Part shown: positions 23,226 through 31,075 of the stretch, in pieces
How positions within the stretch are numbered: the first letter of the stretch is position 1
How the letters are laid out: every line of letters begins with the position of its first letter
NCBI RefSeq assembly: GCF_001766675.1
Contig: NZ_MJLT01000068.1
Coordinates: forward strand, 97,306-161,305
Length of the DNA: 64,000 nucleotides
Reading direction: 5' to 3'
DNA from: Arthrobacter sp. SW1
GTDB taxonomy: Bacteria; Actinomycetota; Actinomycetes; Actinomycetales; Micrococcaceae
Notes under the pieces: generated by a model
The model's input: only the letters and a program-made list of their open reading frames with translations
Database searches by the model: none
What the model was told of the DNA's origin: nothing
Program-made: the position numbers and the translations under genes

Positions 23226-25463
23226 ATGGAGGGTCCCGAAATCCAGTTCTCCGAAGCGATCATCGACAACGGCCGCTTCGGCAAGCGCGTCATCCGCTTC
23301 GAAACCGGCCGCCTTGCCAAGCAGGCCGCCGGCGCGGCGATGGTCTACATCGACGACGACACCGCCCTGCTGTCCGCCACCACCGCCGGCAAGTCCCCGC
23401 GTGAAGGCTTCGACTTCTTCCCGCTGACCGTGGACGTCGAAGAGCGCATGTACGCCGCCGGCCGCATCCCGGGCTCGTTCTTCCGCCGCGAAGGCCGCCC
23501 GTCCACCGAAGCGATCCTGGCCTGCCGCCTCATGGACCGCCCGCTGCGTCCGGCCTTCGTCAAGGGCCTGCGCAACGAGGTCCAGATCGTCGTCACCGTC
23601 CTGGCGATCAACCCGGACGAGCTCTACGACGTCGTGGCCATCAACGCCTCCTCGATCTCCACCCAGCTCTCCGGCCTGCCGTTCTCCGGCCCGATCGGCG
23701 GCGTCCGCGTCGCCCTCATCGCCGACGAGCAGGGCAGCCAGTGGGTTGCCTTCCCGAAGCACTCGCAGCTTGAGAACGCCGTGTTCGACATGGTGGTTGC
23801 CGGCCGCATCGCCGGTGACGACGTCGCGATCATGATGGTCGAGGCCGAAGCCACGGACAACTCCTGGAACCTCATCAAGGAACAGGGCGCCACCGCTCCC
23901 ACCGAAGAGGTCGTGGCCGAGGGCCTCGAGGCCGCCAAGCCGTTCATCAAGGCCCTGTGCGAAGCCCAGGCCGACCTGGCTGCCCGCGCCGCCAAGCCCA
24001 CGGTTGAGTTCCCGATCTTCCTCGACTACGAAGAGGACGCTTACGCCGCCGTCAAGGCCGCCGCAGCCGACAAGCTTGCCGCTGTCTTCCAGATCGCCGA
24101 CAAGCAGGAACGCGAAACCGCGTCCGACGAGCTCAAGGATGAGGTCCTTTCCAACCTCGCCGCAGAGTTCGAAGGCCGCGAGAAGGAACTCTCCGCAGCG
24201 TTCCGCTCGGTCACCAAGCAGGTTGTGCGCCAGCGCATCCTCAAGGACCAGGTCCGCATCGACGGCCGTGGCCTGACGGACATCCGCCAGCTCACCGCCG
24301 AGGTCGAGGTGCTCCCGCGCGTTCACGGTTCCGCCATCTTCGAGCGCGGTGAAACCCAGATCATGGGCGTCACCACGCTGAACATGCTCAAGATGGAGCA
24401 GCAGATCGACTCCCTTTCGCCGGAGAAGACCAAGCGCTACATGCACAACTACAACTTCCCGCCGTACTCCACCGGCGAGACCGGCCGCGTCGGTTCTCCG
24501 AAGCGCCGCGAAATCGGCCATGGCGCCCTCGCCGAGCGCGCCCTGGTTCCCGTGCTGCCCAGCCGCGAGGAATTCCCGTACGCCATCCGCCAGGTGTCCG
24601 AAGCCCTCGGCTCCAACGGTTCGACGTCGATGGGTTCCGTCTGCGCCTCCACGCTGTCGCTGCTCAACGCCGGTGTGCCGCTGAAGGCTCCGGTTGCCGG
24701 CATCGCCATGGGCCTCGTCTCCGACGAGGTGGACGGCCAGACCCGCTACGCCGCGCTGACCGACATCCTCGGCGCCGAAGATGCCTTCGGTGACATGGAC
24801 TTCAAGGTCGCCGGTACCTCCGAGTTCGTCACGGCCATCCAGCTGGACACCAAGCTCGACGGCATCCCGGCCTCCGTCCTGGCCGCCGCCCTGAAGCAGG
24901 CCCGCGAAGCCCGCCTGCACATCCTGGACGTCCTGAACGCCGCGATCGACACCCCGGACGAGCTGTCCGAGTTCGCTCCGCGCGTCATCGCCGTCAAGAT
25001 CCCCGTGGACAAGATCGGCGAGGTCATCGGCCCCAAGGGCAAGATGATCAACCAGATCCAGGAGGACACCGGCGCGGACATCTCCATCGAGGACGACGGC
25101 ACCGTGTACATCGGCGCCACCAACGGCCCGTCCGCCGAAGCCGCACGGTCCGCGATCAACGCCATCGCCAACCCGCAGGTCCCGGAAATCGGTGAGCGCT
25201 ACCTGGGTACGGTCGTCAAGACCACCACCTTCGGCGCCTTCGTCTCCCTGACCCCGGGCAAGGACGGCCTGCTGCACATCTCCGAGCTGCGCAAGCTGGC
25301 CAACGGCAAGCGAGTGGACAACGTGGAGGACGTCGTGTCGGTCGGCCAGAAGGTCCAGGTGGAAATCACCAAGATCGACGACCGCGGCAAGCTCTCCCTC
25401 TCCCCGGTCGTGGCCGAGGAAGAAGCTGCTGAAGAAGCTGCTCCCGCGGAATCCGCAGAGTAG
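23226..25463 (+). CDS. pnp: Polyribonucleotide nucleotidyltransferase (PNPase)
   Basis: A 745-residue phosphorolytic 3'-5' exoribonuclease, also able to add tails. The order is RNase PH domain 1 (AAMVYIDDDTALLSATTAGK, REGRPSTEAILACRLMDRPL), helical domain, RNase PH domain 2 (AIFERGETQIMGVTTL, KRREIGHGALAERALVPVLP), KH domain (KIGEVIGPKGKMINQIQ) and S1 domain (GTVVKTTTFGAFVSL). ATG follows GGAGG. A strong terminator follows. Confidence 0.98.
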   Translation: MEGPEIQFSEAIIDNGRFGKRVIRFETGRLAKQAAGAAMVYIDDDTALLSATTAGKSPREGFDFFPLTVDVEERMYAAGRIPGSFFRREGRPSTEAILACRLMDRPLRPAFVKGLRNEVQIVVTVLAINPDELYDVVAINASSISTQLSGLPFSGPIGGVRVALIADEQGSQWVAFPKHSQLENAVFDMVVAGRIAGDDVAIMMVEAEATDNSWNLIKEQGATAPTEEVVAEGLEAAKPFIKALCEAQADLAARAAKPTVEFPIFLDYEEDAYAAVKAAAADKLAAVFQIADKQERETASDELKDEVLSNLAAEFEGREKELSAAFRSVTKQVVRQRILKDQVRIDGRGLTDIRQLTAEVEVLPRVHGSAIFERGETQIMGVTTLNMLKMEQQIDSLSPEKTKRYMHNYNFPPYSTGETGRVGSPKRREIGHGALAERALVPVLPSREEFPYAIRQVSEALGSNGSTSMGSVCASTLSLLNAGVPLKAPVAGIAMGLVSDEVDGQTRYAALTDILGAEDAFGDMDFKVAGTSEFVTAIQLDTKLDGIPASVLAAALKQAREARLHILDVLNAAIDTPDELSEFAPRVIAVKIPVDKIGEVIGPKGKMINQIQEDTGADISIEDDGTVYIGATNGPSAEAARSAINAIANPQVPEIGERYLGTVVKTTTFGAFVSLTPGKDGLLHISELRKLANGKRVDNVEDVVSVGQKVQVEITKIDDRGKLSLSPVVAEEEAAEEAAPAESAE

Positions 25464-25482
25464 TCTCTTCCTGAGCACAGGT

Positions 25483-25523
25483 CGCGGGGCCGGTGGTTCT
25501 CCACCGGCCCCGCGCCGTTTTTT
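25483..25523 (+). terminator. Intrinsic terminator after pnp
   Basis: A perfect 14-base GC-rich stem (25483-25496 with 25501-25514) around TTCT, followed after GCC by six T residues. This is the most canonical terminator in the window. Confidence 0.93.
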
Positions 25524-25538
25524 CACCGAAAGGCTTTG

Positions 25539-26882
25539 ATGACTGTCGTACCTCTCCCGCTTGAGCAGACCTTGCCCGGTGGCGAACTGATTCACGGCAC
25601 TGAAGGCGGGTCCGTCGTCAGGCGCTCGGTGCTTCCCGGCGGGGTGCGCGTCCTGACCGAAGCCATGCCCGGGCAGCGTTCCGCCACCATCGGTTTCTGG
25701 GTGGGCGTCGGCTCCCGGGACGAGGCCGAGGGCCAGCACGGCTCCACCCACTTCCTCGAGCACCTGCTGTTCAAGGGCACCAAGCGGCGCACCGCCCTGG
25801 AGATCGCCTCCGCTTTTGATGAAGTAGGCGGCGAATCCAATGCGGCCACCGCGAAGGAAAGTACCTGCTACTTCGCCCGCGTGCTCGATTCGGACCTCCC
25901 CATGGCCATCGACGTCATCGCGGACATGATCACCGGCGCCGTGCTCGATCCGGCGGAGCTGGAGCAGGAACGCGACGTCATCCTCGAGGAAATCGCCATG
26001 GACAGCGACGACCCCACCGACGTGGCCCATGAGAAATTCGTGGCCGCCGTGCTGGGCGAGCATCCGCTGGGCCGGCCCATTGGGGGTACCCCCGCCGCCA
26101 TCAAGGGCGTTTCGCGGGACTCGGTCTGGGCGCATTACCAGCGCTATTACCGCCCCGATGAGCTGGTCATCACCGCAGCCGGGGGCCTGGACCACGACGT
26201 CATCTGCGGCCTGGTCACAGAGGCATTGCGGGCTGCCGGATGGGAGCTGAGCGAAGGCGCCTCGCCGGTGGAACGCCGCTCCACCGAACGCGCCGTGATC
26301 GCCGGAACCGCAGGCCTGCACGTAGTCAAGCGTCCCGTGGAGCAGGCCAACATCATCATGGGCTGTCCCTCGCTGGTGGCCACGGATGACCGCCGTTTCG
26401 TGATGAGCGTGCTGAACGCGGTGCTGGGCGGCGGCATGTCTTCCCGCCTGTTCCAGGAAATCCGCGAAAAGCGGGGCCTGGTGTACTCCACCTATTCCTT
26501 TGCCTCCGCGTACGCCGACGCCGGCTACTTCGGCATGTACGCCGGCTGCACGCCGTCGAAGGTCAAGCAGGTCCTGGAACTGCTGGGTGCCGAGCTCGAG
26601 AAGCTCGCAGCTGACGGCATCACCGACGAGGAACTGGTCAAGGCCGTGGGCCAGCTGAGCGGCGGCATCGTGCTTGCCCTGGAAGATACCGGATCCCGGA
26701 TGTCGCGCCTGGGCCGGGCCGAACTGGTGTCCGGCGAATTCCAGGACATCGACGAAACCCTGGGCCGGATCAAGGCCGTCACCACGGCGCAGGTCCAGGA
26801 GCTGGCCCGCGAACTGGCCGCCTCACCGCGGACCATCACCGTGGTGGGACCGTTCGAGGAAAGCGAAACCTTCGGCCTCTGA
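25539..26882 (+). CDS. M16-family zinc metallopeptidase
   Basis: A 447-residue M16 peptidase (pitrilysin/mitochondrial-processing-peptidase fold). The inverted zinc motif HFLEH is at residues 71-75 with the distal glutamate in the ILEEIAMDSDD segment; the C-terminal domain has ANIIMGCPSL and the R/Y pair in EKRGLVYSTYSF, typical of processing-type members. It sits after pnp in many Gram-positive genomes. The ATG at 25539 is preferred over a TTG directly before it. Confidence 0.93.
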   Translation: MTVVPLPLEQTLPGGELIHGTEGGSVVRRSVLPGGVRVLTEAMPGQRSATIGFWVGVGSRDEAEGQHGSTHFLEHLLFKGTKRRTALEIASAFDEVGGESNAATAKESTCYFARVLDSDLPMAIDVIADMITGAVLDPAELEQERDVILEEIAMDSDDPTDVAHEKFVAAVLGEHPLGRPIGGTPAAIKGVSRDSVWAHYQRYYRPDELVITAAGGLDHDVICGLVTEALRAAGWELSEGASPVERRSTERAVIAGTAGLHVVKRPVEQANIIMGCPSLVATDDRRFVMSVLNAVLGGGMSSRLFQEIREKRGLVYSTYSFASAYADAGYFGMYAGCTPSKVKQVLELLGAELEKLAADGITDEELVKAVGQLSGGIVLALEDTGSRMSRLGRAELVSGEFQDIDETLGRIKAVTTAQVQELARELAASPRTITVVGPFEESETFGL

Positions 26883-26894
26883 GCCCCTGCGCTC

Positions 26895-27001
26895 CACCGG
26901 ACATGTCCGGTGACGGAACTGAAGAGTGGACATATTCCGTATATGTCCACTCTTCGCGTTTCCGGGTGGACATGTCCGTCCAGGGAACGGTGGACATGTC
27001 C
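26895..27001. repeat. Array of GGACATGTCC palindromes and a 15-base-arm inverted repeat
   Basis: Four related symmetric sites lie in 107 bases: an 18-base perfect palindrome CACCGGACATGTCCGGTG (26895-26912); an inverted repeat with 15-base arms, GAAGAGTGGACATAT (26921-26935) and its exact complement (26941-26955), spacer TCCGT; and GGACATGTCC at 26968-26977 and 26992-27001, both preceded by GT. All share the half-site TGGACAT or CGGACAT. The array lies between the M16 peptidase stop and the ribosome site of the next gene, so it may be an operator array, a terminator, or both. Confidence 0.9.
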
Positions 27002-27034
27002 GTGCGGCGGGCGGAAACTGGGGCCGGAGGCACC

Positions 27035-27493
27035 ATGCGCGAGCCGCACCTGTCCGCAGCCGAATCCCTGGCGGCGTTCCTCGGCCATTGGCGGGGGAGC
27101 GCGCAACTCCTTGTGTCGCCGTCGGGTCCGGCACGCACGGTGGACGCCGAACTCGTCTTCACCAAGGCTGCGGGCGGACACGCCGTGGTGCAGAGCTACG
27201 TGCACCGGGAAACCGACGGTTCGCGGGTGGAAGGCCACGGGGTCTTCACGGTGGACCCGGACCACGGCGACACCCTCTGGTACTACGTGGACAGCGCCGG
27301 CAAACCTCCCGAAGCGCCCGCCCGCGGCCATTGGAACGGTGGCACGCTCACCCTGGAGCGGCACAGCCCGCGCGGCACCTTACGGCACAGTTTCAGGCTC
27401 GACGGCGGCGAGCTGCTGCACAGCGCGAGCGTGCGGATGGGGACGGCCCCGGAGTTCGCGCGCGTGCTGCATGCCCGCTTCCGGAAGGTGTGA
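27035..27493 (+). CDS. DUF1579-like protein of unknown function
   Basis: A 152-residue protein with a beta-rich, lipocalin-like sequence: AAFLGHWRGSAQLL near the start, then VVQSYVHRETDGSRVEGHGVF, GDTLWYYVDSAGKPP and RGTLRHSFRL. This fits the DUF1579 family of small beta-barrel proteins. The ATG at 27035 is chosen because GGAGG lies four bases upstream and because the longer frame (from 26903) would consist of translated palindromes. It converges on moaD. Confidence 0.75.
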   Translation: MREPHLSAAESLAAFLGHWRGSAQLLVSPSGPARTVDAELVFTKAAGGHAVVQSYVHRETDGSRVEGHGVFTVDPDHGDTLWYYVDSAGKPPEAPARGHWNGGTLTLERHSPRGTLRHSFRLDGGELLHSASVRMGTAPEFARVLHARFRKV

Positions 27494-27510
27494 CCGGGCT
27501 GCCGTGGAAG

Positions 27511-27777
27511 TTATCCGCCGGCGAACGGCGGCAGGACGTCGACGACGTCGTCCGCTTCCAGCACGACGGAACGGTCACGCACGGCCACCTCATTGCGCAG
27601 GAAGCTGCTGCGGGCGAGGATCCGTTCCAAGGGAGGAGTCCCGGCCGGGGGAGCCGGACGTTCGACGGCGAGCAGCGCCGTGAGCAGTCCGTCCAGGCTG
27701 CTGCCTTCCGGGAGCTGGTGGTGTTCCTCTTCGACTCCTGCCGCGGAGCGTGCGGCAGCGAAGTAACGTACGAGCAA
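27511..27777 (-). CDS. moaD: Molybdopterin synthase small subunit-like protein (MoaD/ThiS family)
   Basis: An 88-residue ubiquitin-like protein ending in PFAGG, the di-glycine tail that becomes the thiocarboxylate sulfur donor in molybdopterin synthase. LVRYFAAARSAAGVEEE and LEADDVVDVLPPFAGG match MoaD. The TTG at 27777 is chosen because GGAGG in the last codons of moaA lies nine bases upstream; the open frame extends further but inside moaA. The gene follows moaA by five bases. Confidence 0.88.
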   Translation of the reverse strand: MLVRYFAAARSAAGVEEEHHQLPEGSSLDGLLTALLAVERPAPPAGTPPLERILARSSFLRNEVAVRDRSVVLEADDVVDVLPPFAGG

Positions 27778-27782
27778 GGTGC

Positions 27783-28910
27783 TTAGCCTCCGATTGCGCT
27801 CATGCTGCGGTCGGGCTGGACGAAGTCCGCGGCGCCGAGTCCGGTGTGGTCCATGCCGTGGGCCTTGGGCTTGATCCACATGGCGTCCTGCCAGCGGGCG
27901 GCCAGTTCATCGTCCGTGGCGCCCTGGCGGAGCAGGCCGAGCAGGTCGAACTCCTCCCGCGAAAACAGGCAGCTCATGATCTTGCCCTCGGCGGTGATCC
28001 GGGTACGGCGGCAGTCGGCGCAGAACGGCTCGGTCACCGAGGCGATGATCCCCACGGTGCCCAGCACGGGACCGGTTCCAGCGCCGGAAACTGCGTCCCG
28101 GCGTCGTACTTCAAAGCGTTCGGCGGGTGCGCCGTCGCGTTCGCGGGGATCCGGGCCCAGCACGAAGTCGCGGGAGAGCAGTTCCCGGATTTCGGCGGCG
28201 GTGATCATGTTCCGCCGGGTCCAGCCATGGTCCGCGTCGAGCGGCATCTGCTCGATGAAACGCAGCTCGTAACCCTTGCCCAAGGCCCAGTCCAGGAGGC
28301 CGGGCGCCTCGGCGTCGTTGATGCCGCGCATCAGCACGGCGTTGAGCTTGACGGGCCCCAGCCCTGCCTCCCAGGCGGCGTCGACGCCGGCAAGCACCTT
28401 GTCCAGGAAGGGCCTGCGGGTGAGCTGGGCGAACGTTTCCTCGTGCAGGGAATCCAGCGACACGTTGATCCGGCTGAGGCCCGCCGCCTTGAGCGCGGCG
28501 GCCTTCTTGTCCAGGCCCACGCCGTTGGTGGTCATGGAGATCGGCAGCTCAGGGTGCTCGGTGCGCAAAGCGGCGATGATGTCCACGAGGTCCGCCCGGA
28601 CCAGCGGTTCGCCACCGGTCAAGCGGAGTTCGCGGACTCCGAGCCGGTGCACACCCACGCGCACGATCCGGACAATTTCCTCCGCCGTCATCACGGCCTG
28701 CTTCGACAACCATTCCAAGCCTTCCGCCGGCATGCAGTACGTGCAGCGGAGGTTGCATTTGTCCGTCAGGGACAGGCGCATGTCGGTGGCGCGCCGTCCG
28801 TGGACGTCGAACAGGCCGGCGGGGAGGCCTTGCGGGCGCGGCGGGGGTACGGCGCCATTGCCGGCGTCCCCGTCCGCGCGCACCAGCGGCATTCCCAGTC
28901 CAACACTCAT
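27783..28910 (-). CDS. moaA: GTP 3',8-cyclase MoaA
   Basis: A 375-residue radical SAM enzyme for the first step of molybdenum cofactor synthesis. The N-terminal 4Fe-4S cluster motif is CNLRCTYC (Cys52, Cys56, Cys59), the SAM-binding part has LRLTGGEPLVR, and the C-terminal cluster is supplied by FCADCRRTR plus the later MSCLF. It ends with the functional GG pair (SAIGG). The N-terminal 30 residues are a non-conserved extension. The gene looks leaderless (TAGCCT six bases before ATG). Confidence 0.96.
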   Translation of the reverse strand: MSVGLGMPLVRADGDAGNGAVPPPRPQGLPAGLFDVHGRRATDMRLSLTDKCNLRCTYCMPAEGLEWLSKQAVMTAEEIVRIVRVGVHRLGVRELRLTGGEPLVRADLVDIIAALRTEHPELPISMTTNGVGLDKKAAALKAAGLSRINVSLDSLHEETFAQLTRRPFLDKVLAGVDAAWEAGLGPVKLNAVLMRGINDAEAPGLLDWALGKGYELRFIEQMPLDADHGWTRRNMITAAEIRELLSRDFVLGPDPRERDGAPAERFEVRRRDAVSGAGTGPVLGTVGIIASVTEPFCADCRRTRITAEGKIMSCLFSREEFDLLGLLRQGATDDELAARWQDAMWIKPKAHGMDHTGLGAADFVQPDRSMSAIGG

Positions 28911-28916
28911 GTTTTC

Positions 28917-28922
28917 AGGCTA
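28917..28922 (-). promoter_or_regulatory. -10 element of moaA-moaD (leaderless)
   Basis: TAGCCT on the minus strand ends six bases before the moaA ATG at 28910. Confidence 0.6.
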
Positions 28923-29052
28923 CGCCACACCGGGCCGAAGCTCCCTACCGGGCGTCGTCGCATTTCAGCCTGCGCGGAATCCCGGTTCTTACGGAATCCC
29001 AACGGATCGCGCTGCGGGTGTCCTGGACCGTTACGGGCGGGTGGCGCAAACC

Positions 29053-29058
29053 TATGCT
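29053..29058 (+). promoter_or_regulatory. -10 element of the two-component operon (leaderless)
   Basis: TATGCT ends six bases before the GTG at 29065; TTACGG at 29031-29036, 16 bases upstream, could serve as the -35 element. Confidence 0.55.
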
Positions 29059-29064
29059 GGGAGG

Positions 29065-29868
29065 GTGAACAAGGCCTCCCATCCGGGCGCCCCGGAACCC
29101 AACCATGAGCCGGGCAACCGGCGCGTCCTCGTCGTCGAGGACGAATCCACGCTGGCCGGCGTGGTCCGCGACTACCTGGTCCAGGCCGGCTTCCAGGTGC
29201 GGATCGCGGGCGACGGCTTCAGCGCCCTGGACGCAGCGTCCGTTTGGCTGCCGGACCTCGTACTGCTGGACCGCATGCTCCCGGGACTCGACGGCGTGGA
29301 GGTCTGCCGCAGGCTGCGCTCGGCGATGGACGTCCCGGTCATCATGGTCACCGCGCTCGGCACCGAGGACGACCGCATCCTCGGCCTGGAAACGGGCGCG
29401 GACGACTACATCACCAAGCCGTTTTCGCCCCGCGAGCTGGTGCTTCGCGTGAAGTCGGTGCTGCGCCGCAGCATCAAGGAATTCACGCCCGAACCCGCGG
29501 TGGAGATCGCCGGATTTGTCCTGGATCCCGGAGCCCGGACCGTCACCCACCATGGTGAACCGCTTTCCCTCACGCTGCGCGAGTTCGACCTCCTGGCCTT
29601 CCTGCTGCGCCGCCCGCGCCAGGCCTTCAGCCGCGAAGAGCTCATCAAAGCTGTCTGGGGCTGGGATTTCGGCGACCTCTCCACCGTGACCGTCCACGTC
29701 CGTCGCCTGCGCGAAAAGATCGAGGAGGATCCCAACGCGCCCCAGCTGCTGAAAACCGTGTGGGGCGTGGGCTACCGGCTGGATCTGCCCGCCGAGGGCA
29801 CGCCAGGCGGCGATGCCTCCGGAGACGCTCCAAGCGCAGAAGTGGAGGGCGGCCGTGGAGGGCGCTGA
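29065..29868 (+). CDS. OmpR-family response regulator
   Basis: A 267-residue regulator with a receiver domain (RVLVVEDES with the acidic pocket, phospho-acceptor Asp69 in DLVLLDRMLPGLDG, and lysine in DDYITKPFSPREL) and a C-terminal winged-helix domain (SREELIKAVWGWDF, VTVHVRRLREKIEEDP). It pairs with the kinase whose start overlaps it. The next genes encode a molybdoenzyme and cofactor synthesis, so their control is the simplest hypothesis. Confidence 0.93.
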   Translation: MNKASHPGAPEPNHEPGNRRVLVVEDESTLAGVVRDYLVQAGFQVRIAGDGFSALDAASVWLPDLVLLDRMLPGLDGVEVCRRLRSAMDVPVIMVTALGTEDDRILGLETGADDYITKPFSPRELVLRVKSVLRRSIKEFTPEPAVEIAGFVLDPGARTVTHHGEPLSLTLREFDLLAFLLRRPRQAFSREELIKAVWGWDFGDLSTVTVHVRRLREKIEEDPNAPQLLKTVWGVGYRLDLPAEGTPGGDASGDAPSAEVEGGRGGR

Positions 29869-31075
29869 GCTGCTGACCATCCTGGCCTGGGTGCTGCTGT
29901 GGGCCGTCGTCATCGGCGCGGCGACCCTGGTGCTCCTGCGTTACCTGAGGCGTGCCTCCATGCTGGTACAGATCTGCCTGGTGGTCCTCGCCACCGTTGC
30001 CGTCCTCGTGGCGGGCATGGTGAGCGCGTTCAACGCCATGTTCATCTCCGCCCGGGACCTGGAAGTCATGTGGTACATCCTCGCGGTGGCCTCCGCCGTC
30101 GCACTCGGGATCGCCCTGGTGCTCGGCGCCGGGGTTTCCCGCAACGCCGCGCGGCTCGCCGCGGCAGCCAGGCAACTTGGCGCCGGAGACGCACACCCCG
30201 CAGGCGAAACGGGCAGCCGGCCGCTGCCGGCCATGACCTCGGAGCTGGCCCGGCTGGCCCGCGAACTCGAGCAGAGCAGCGTCCGCCTGGAGGAATCCCG
30301 CAGGCGGGAGGCCGCCGTCGAGCACGCCCGCCGGGAACTGGTCTCCTGGATCTCCCACGACCTCCGCACCCCGTTGGCCGGCATGCGCGCCATGGCCGAG
30401 GCCCTCGAAGACGGCATGGCCCCGGATCCCTCCGCCTACCACCGCAAGATCATCAGCCACAGTGAACAGATGGCCGCCATGGTCAACGACCTGCTGGAAC
30501 TGTCCAAGATCCAGGCCGGTACCCTCCGGATGCAGGCCGAGGCGCTGGACCTGTATGACCTCCTCAGCGACGCGATTGCGGACCTTGCCCCGCTGGCCGC
30601 GCGGCGCGGAATTACGCTCGACGGCGGTGCGGTGGGCCACTGCCTGGCCGTCGCCGACGGGCCCAGCCTGGGCCGGGCCGTCCGCAACATGCTGCACAAC
30701 GCAGTCATCTACAGCCGCCCGGACAGCACCGTGCGGATTGGTACCGGCCAGGACGGTACCGGCCAAGACGGCGCGGGTCCGGATGGCGCCGGTGTCCTGG
30801 TCAGCGTGCAGGACAGCTGCGGCGGGATCGCCGAGGAGGATCTCCCGCACCTTTTCGAAACCGGCTGGCAGAAAGACGCCGCCCGTCGGAGGGACGACGA
30901 CGGCGGTGGTTCGCTCTTCAGCGGCGCCGGCGTCGGACTGAGCATGGTCGCCGGGATCGTCAAAGCCCACGGCGGCAGCGTTTCAGTGGCGAACAGCGAC
31001 GATGGCTGCCGCTTCGAGTTGCGCCTGCCCGCCGCCGGCACGGCCAAGGAAACGCCGGGGAGGGAGACGCCATGA
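29855..31075 (+). CDS. Sensor histidine kinase
   Basis: A 406-residue membrane kinase. Three hydrophobic segments (about 5-28, 35-57, 70-93) leave almost no extracellular domain, so it may sense the membrane itself or a partner. The H-box SWISHDLRTPLAGM places the phospho-acceptor at His168; the ATPase part has NMLHNAVIYS (N-box), VQDSCGGIAEEDL (G1) and GAGVGLSMV (G2). A Gly/Gln/Asp repeat (GTGQDGTGQDGAGPDGAG) interrupts the ATPase domain. The GTG at 29855, inside the regulator gene, has GGAGGG upstream. Confidence 0.93.
   Translation: MEGAELLTILAWVLLWAVVIGAATLVLLRYLRRASMLVQICLVVLATVAVLVAGMVSAFNAMFISARDLEVMWYILAVASAVALGIALVLGAGVSRNAARLAAAARQLGAGDAHPAGETGSRPLPAMTSELARLARELEQSSVRLEESRRREAAVEHARRELVSWISHDLRTPLAGMRAMAEALEDGMAPDPSAYHRKIISHSEQMAAMVNDLLELSKIQAGTLRMQAEALDLYDLLSDAIADLAPLAARRGITLDGGAVGHCLAVADGPSLGRAVRNMLHNAVIYSRPDSTVRIGTGQDGTGQDGAGPDGAGVLVSVQDSCGGIAEEDLPHLFETGWQKDAARRRDDDGGGSLFSGAGVGLSMVAGIVKAHGGSVSVANSDDGCRFELRLPAAGTAKETPGRETP

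Noticed and set aside
23223..26321. Open frame of about 1,030 codons opposite pnp and the M16 gene
   Set aside because: Same kind of antisense shadow; it spans a strong terminator and two genes with clear families.
26903..27034. N-terminal extension of the DUF1579-like protein encoded by the palindrome array
   Set aside because: The extension would be translated palindromes (repeating VDMSV), whereas a GGAGG site directly precedes the ATG at 27035.
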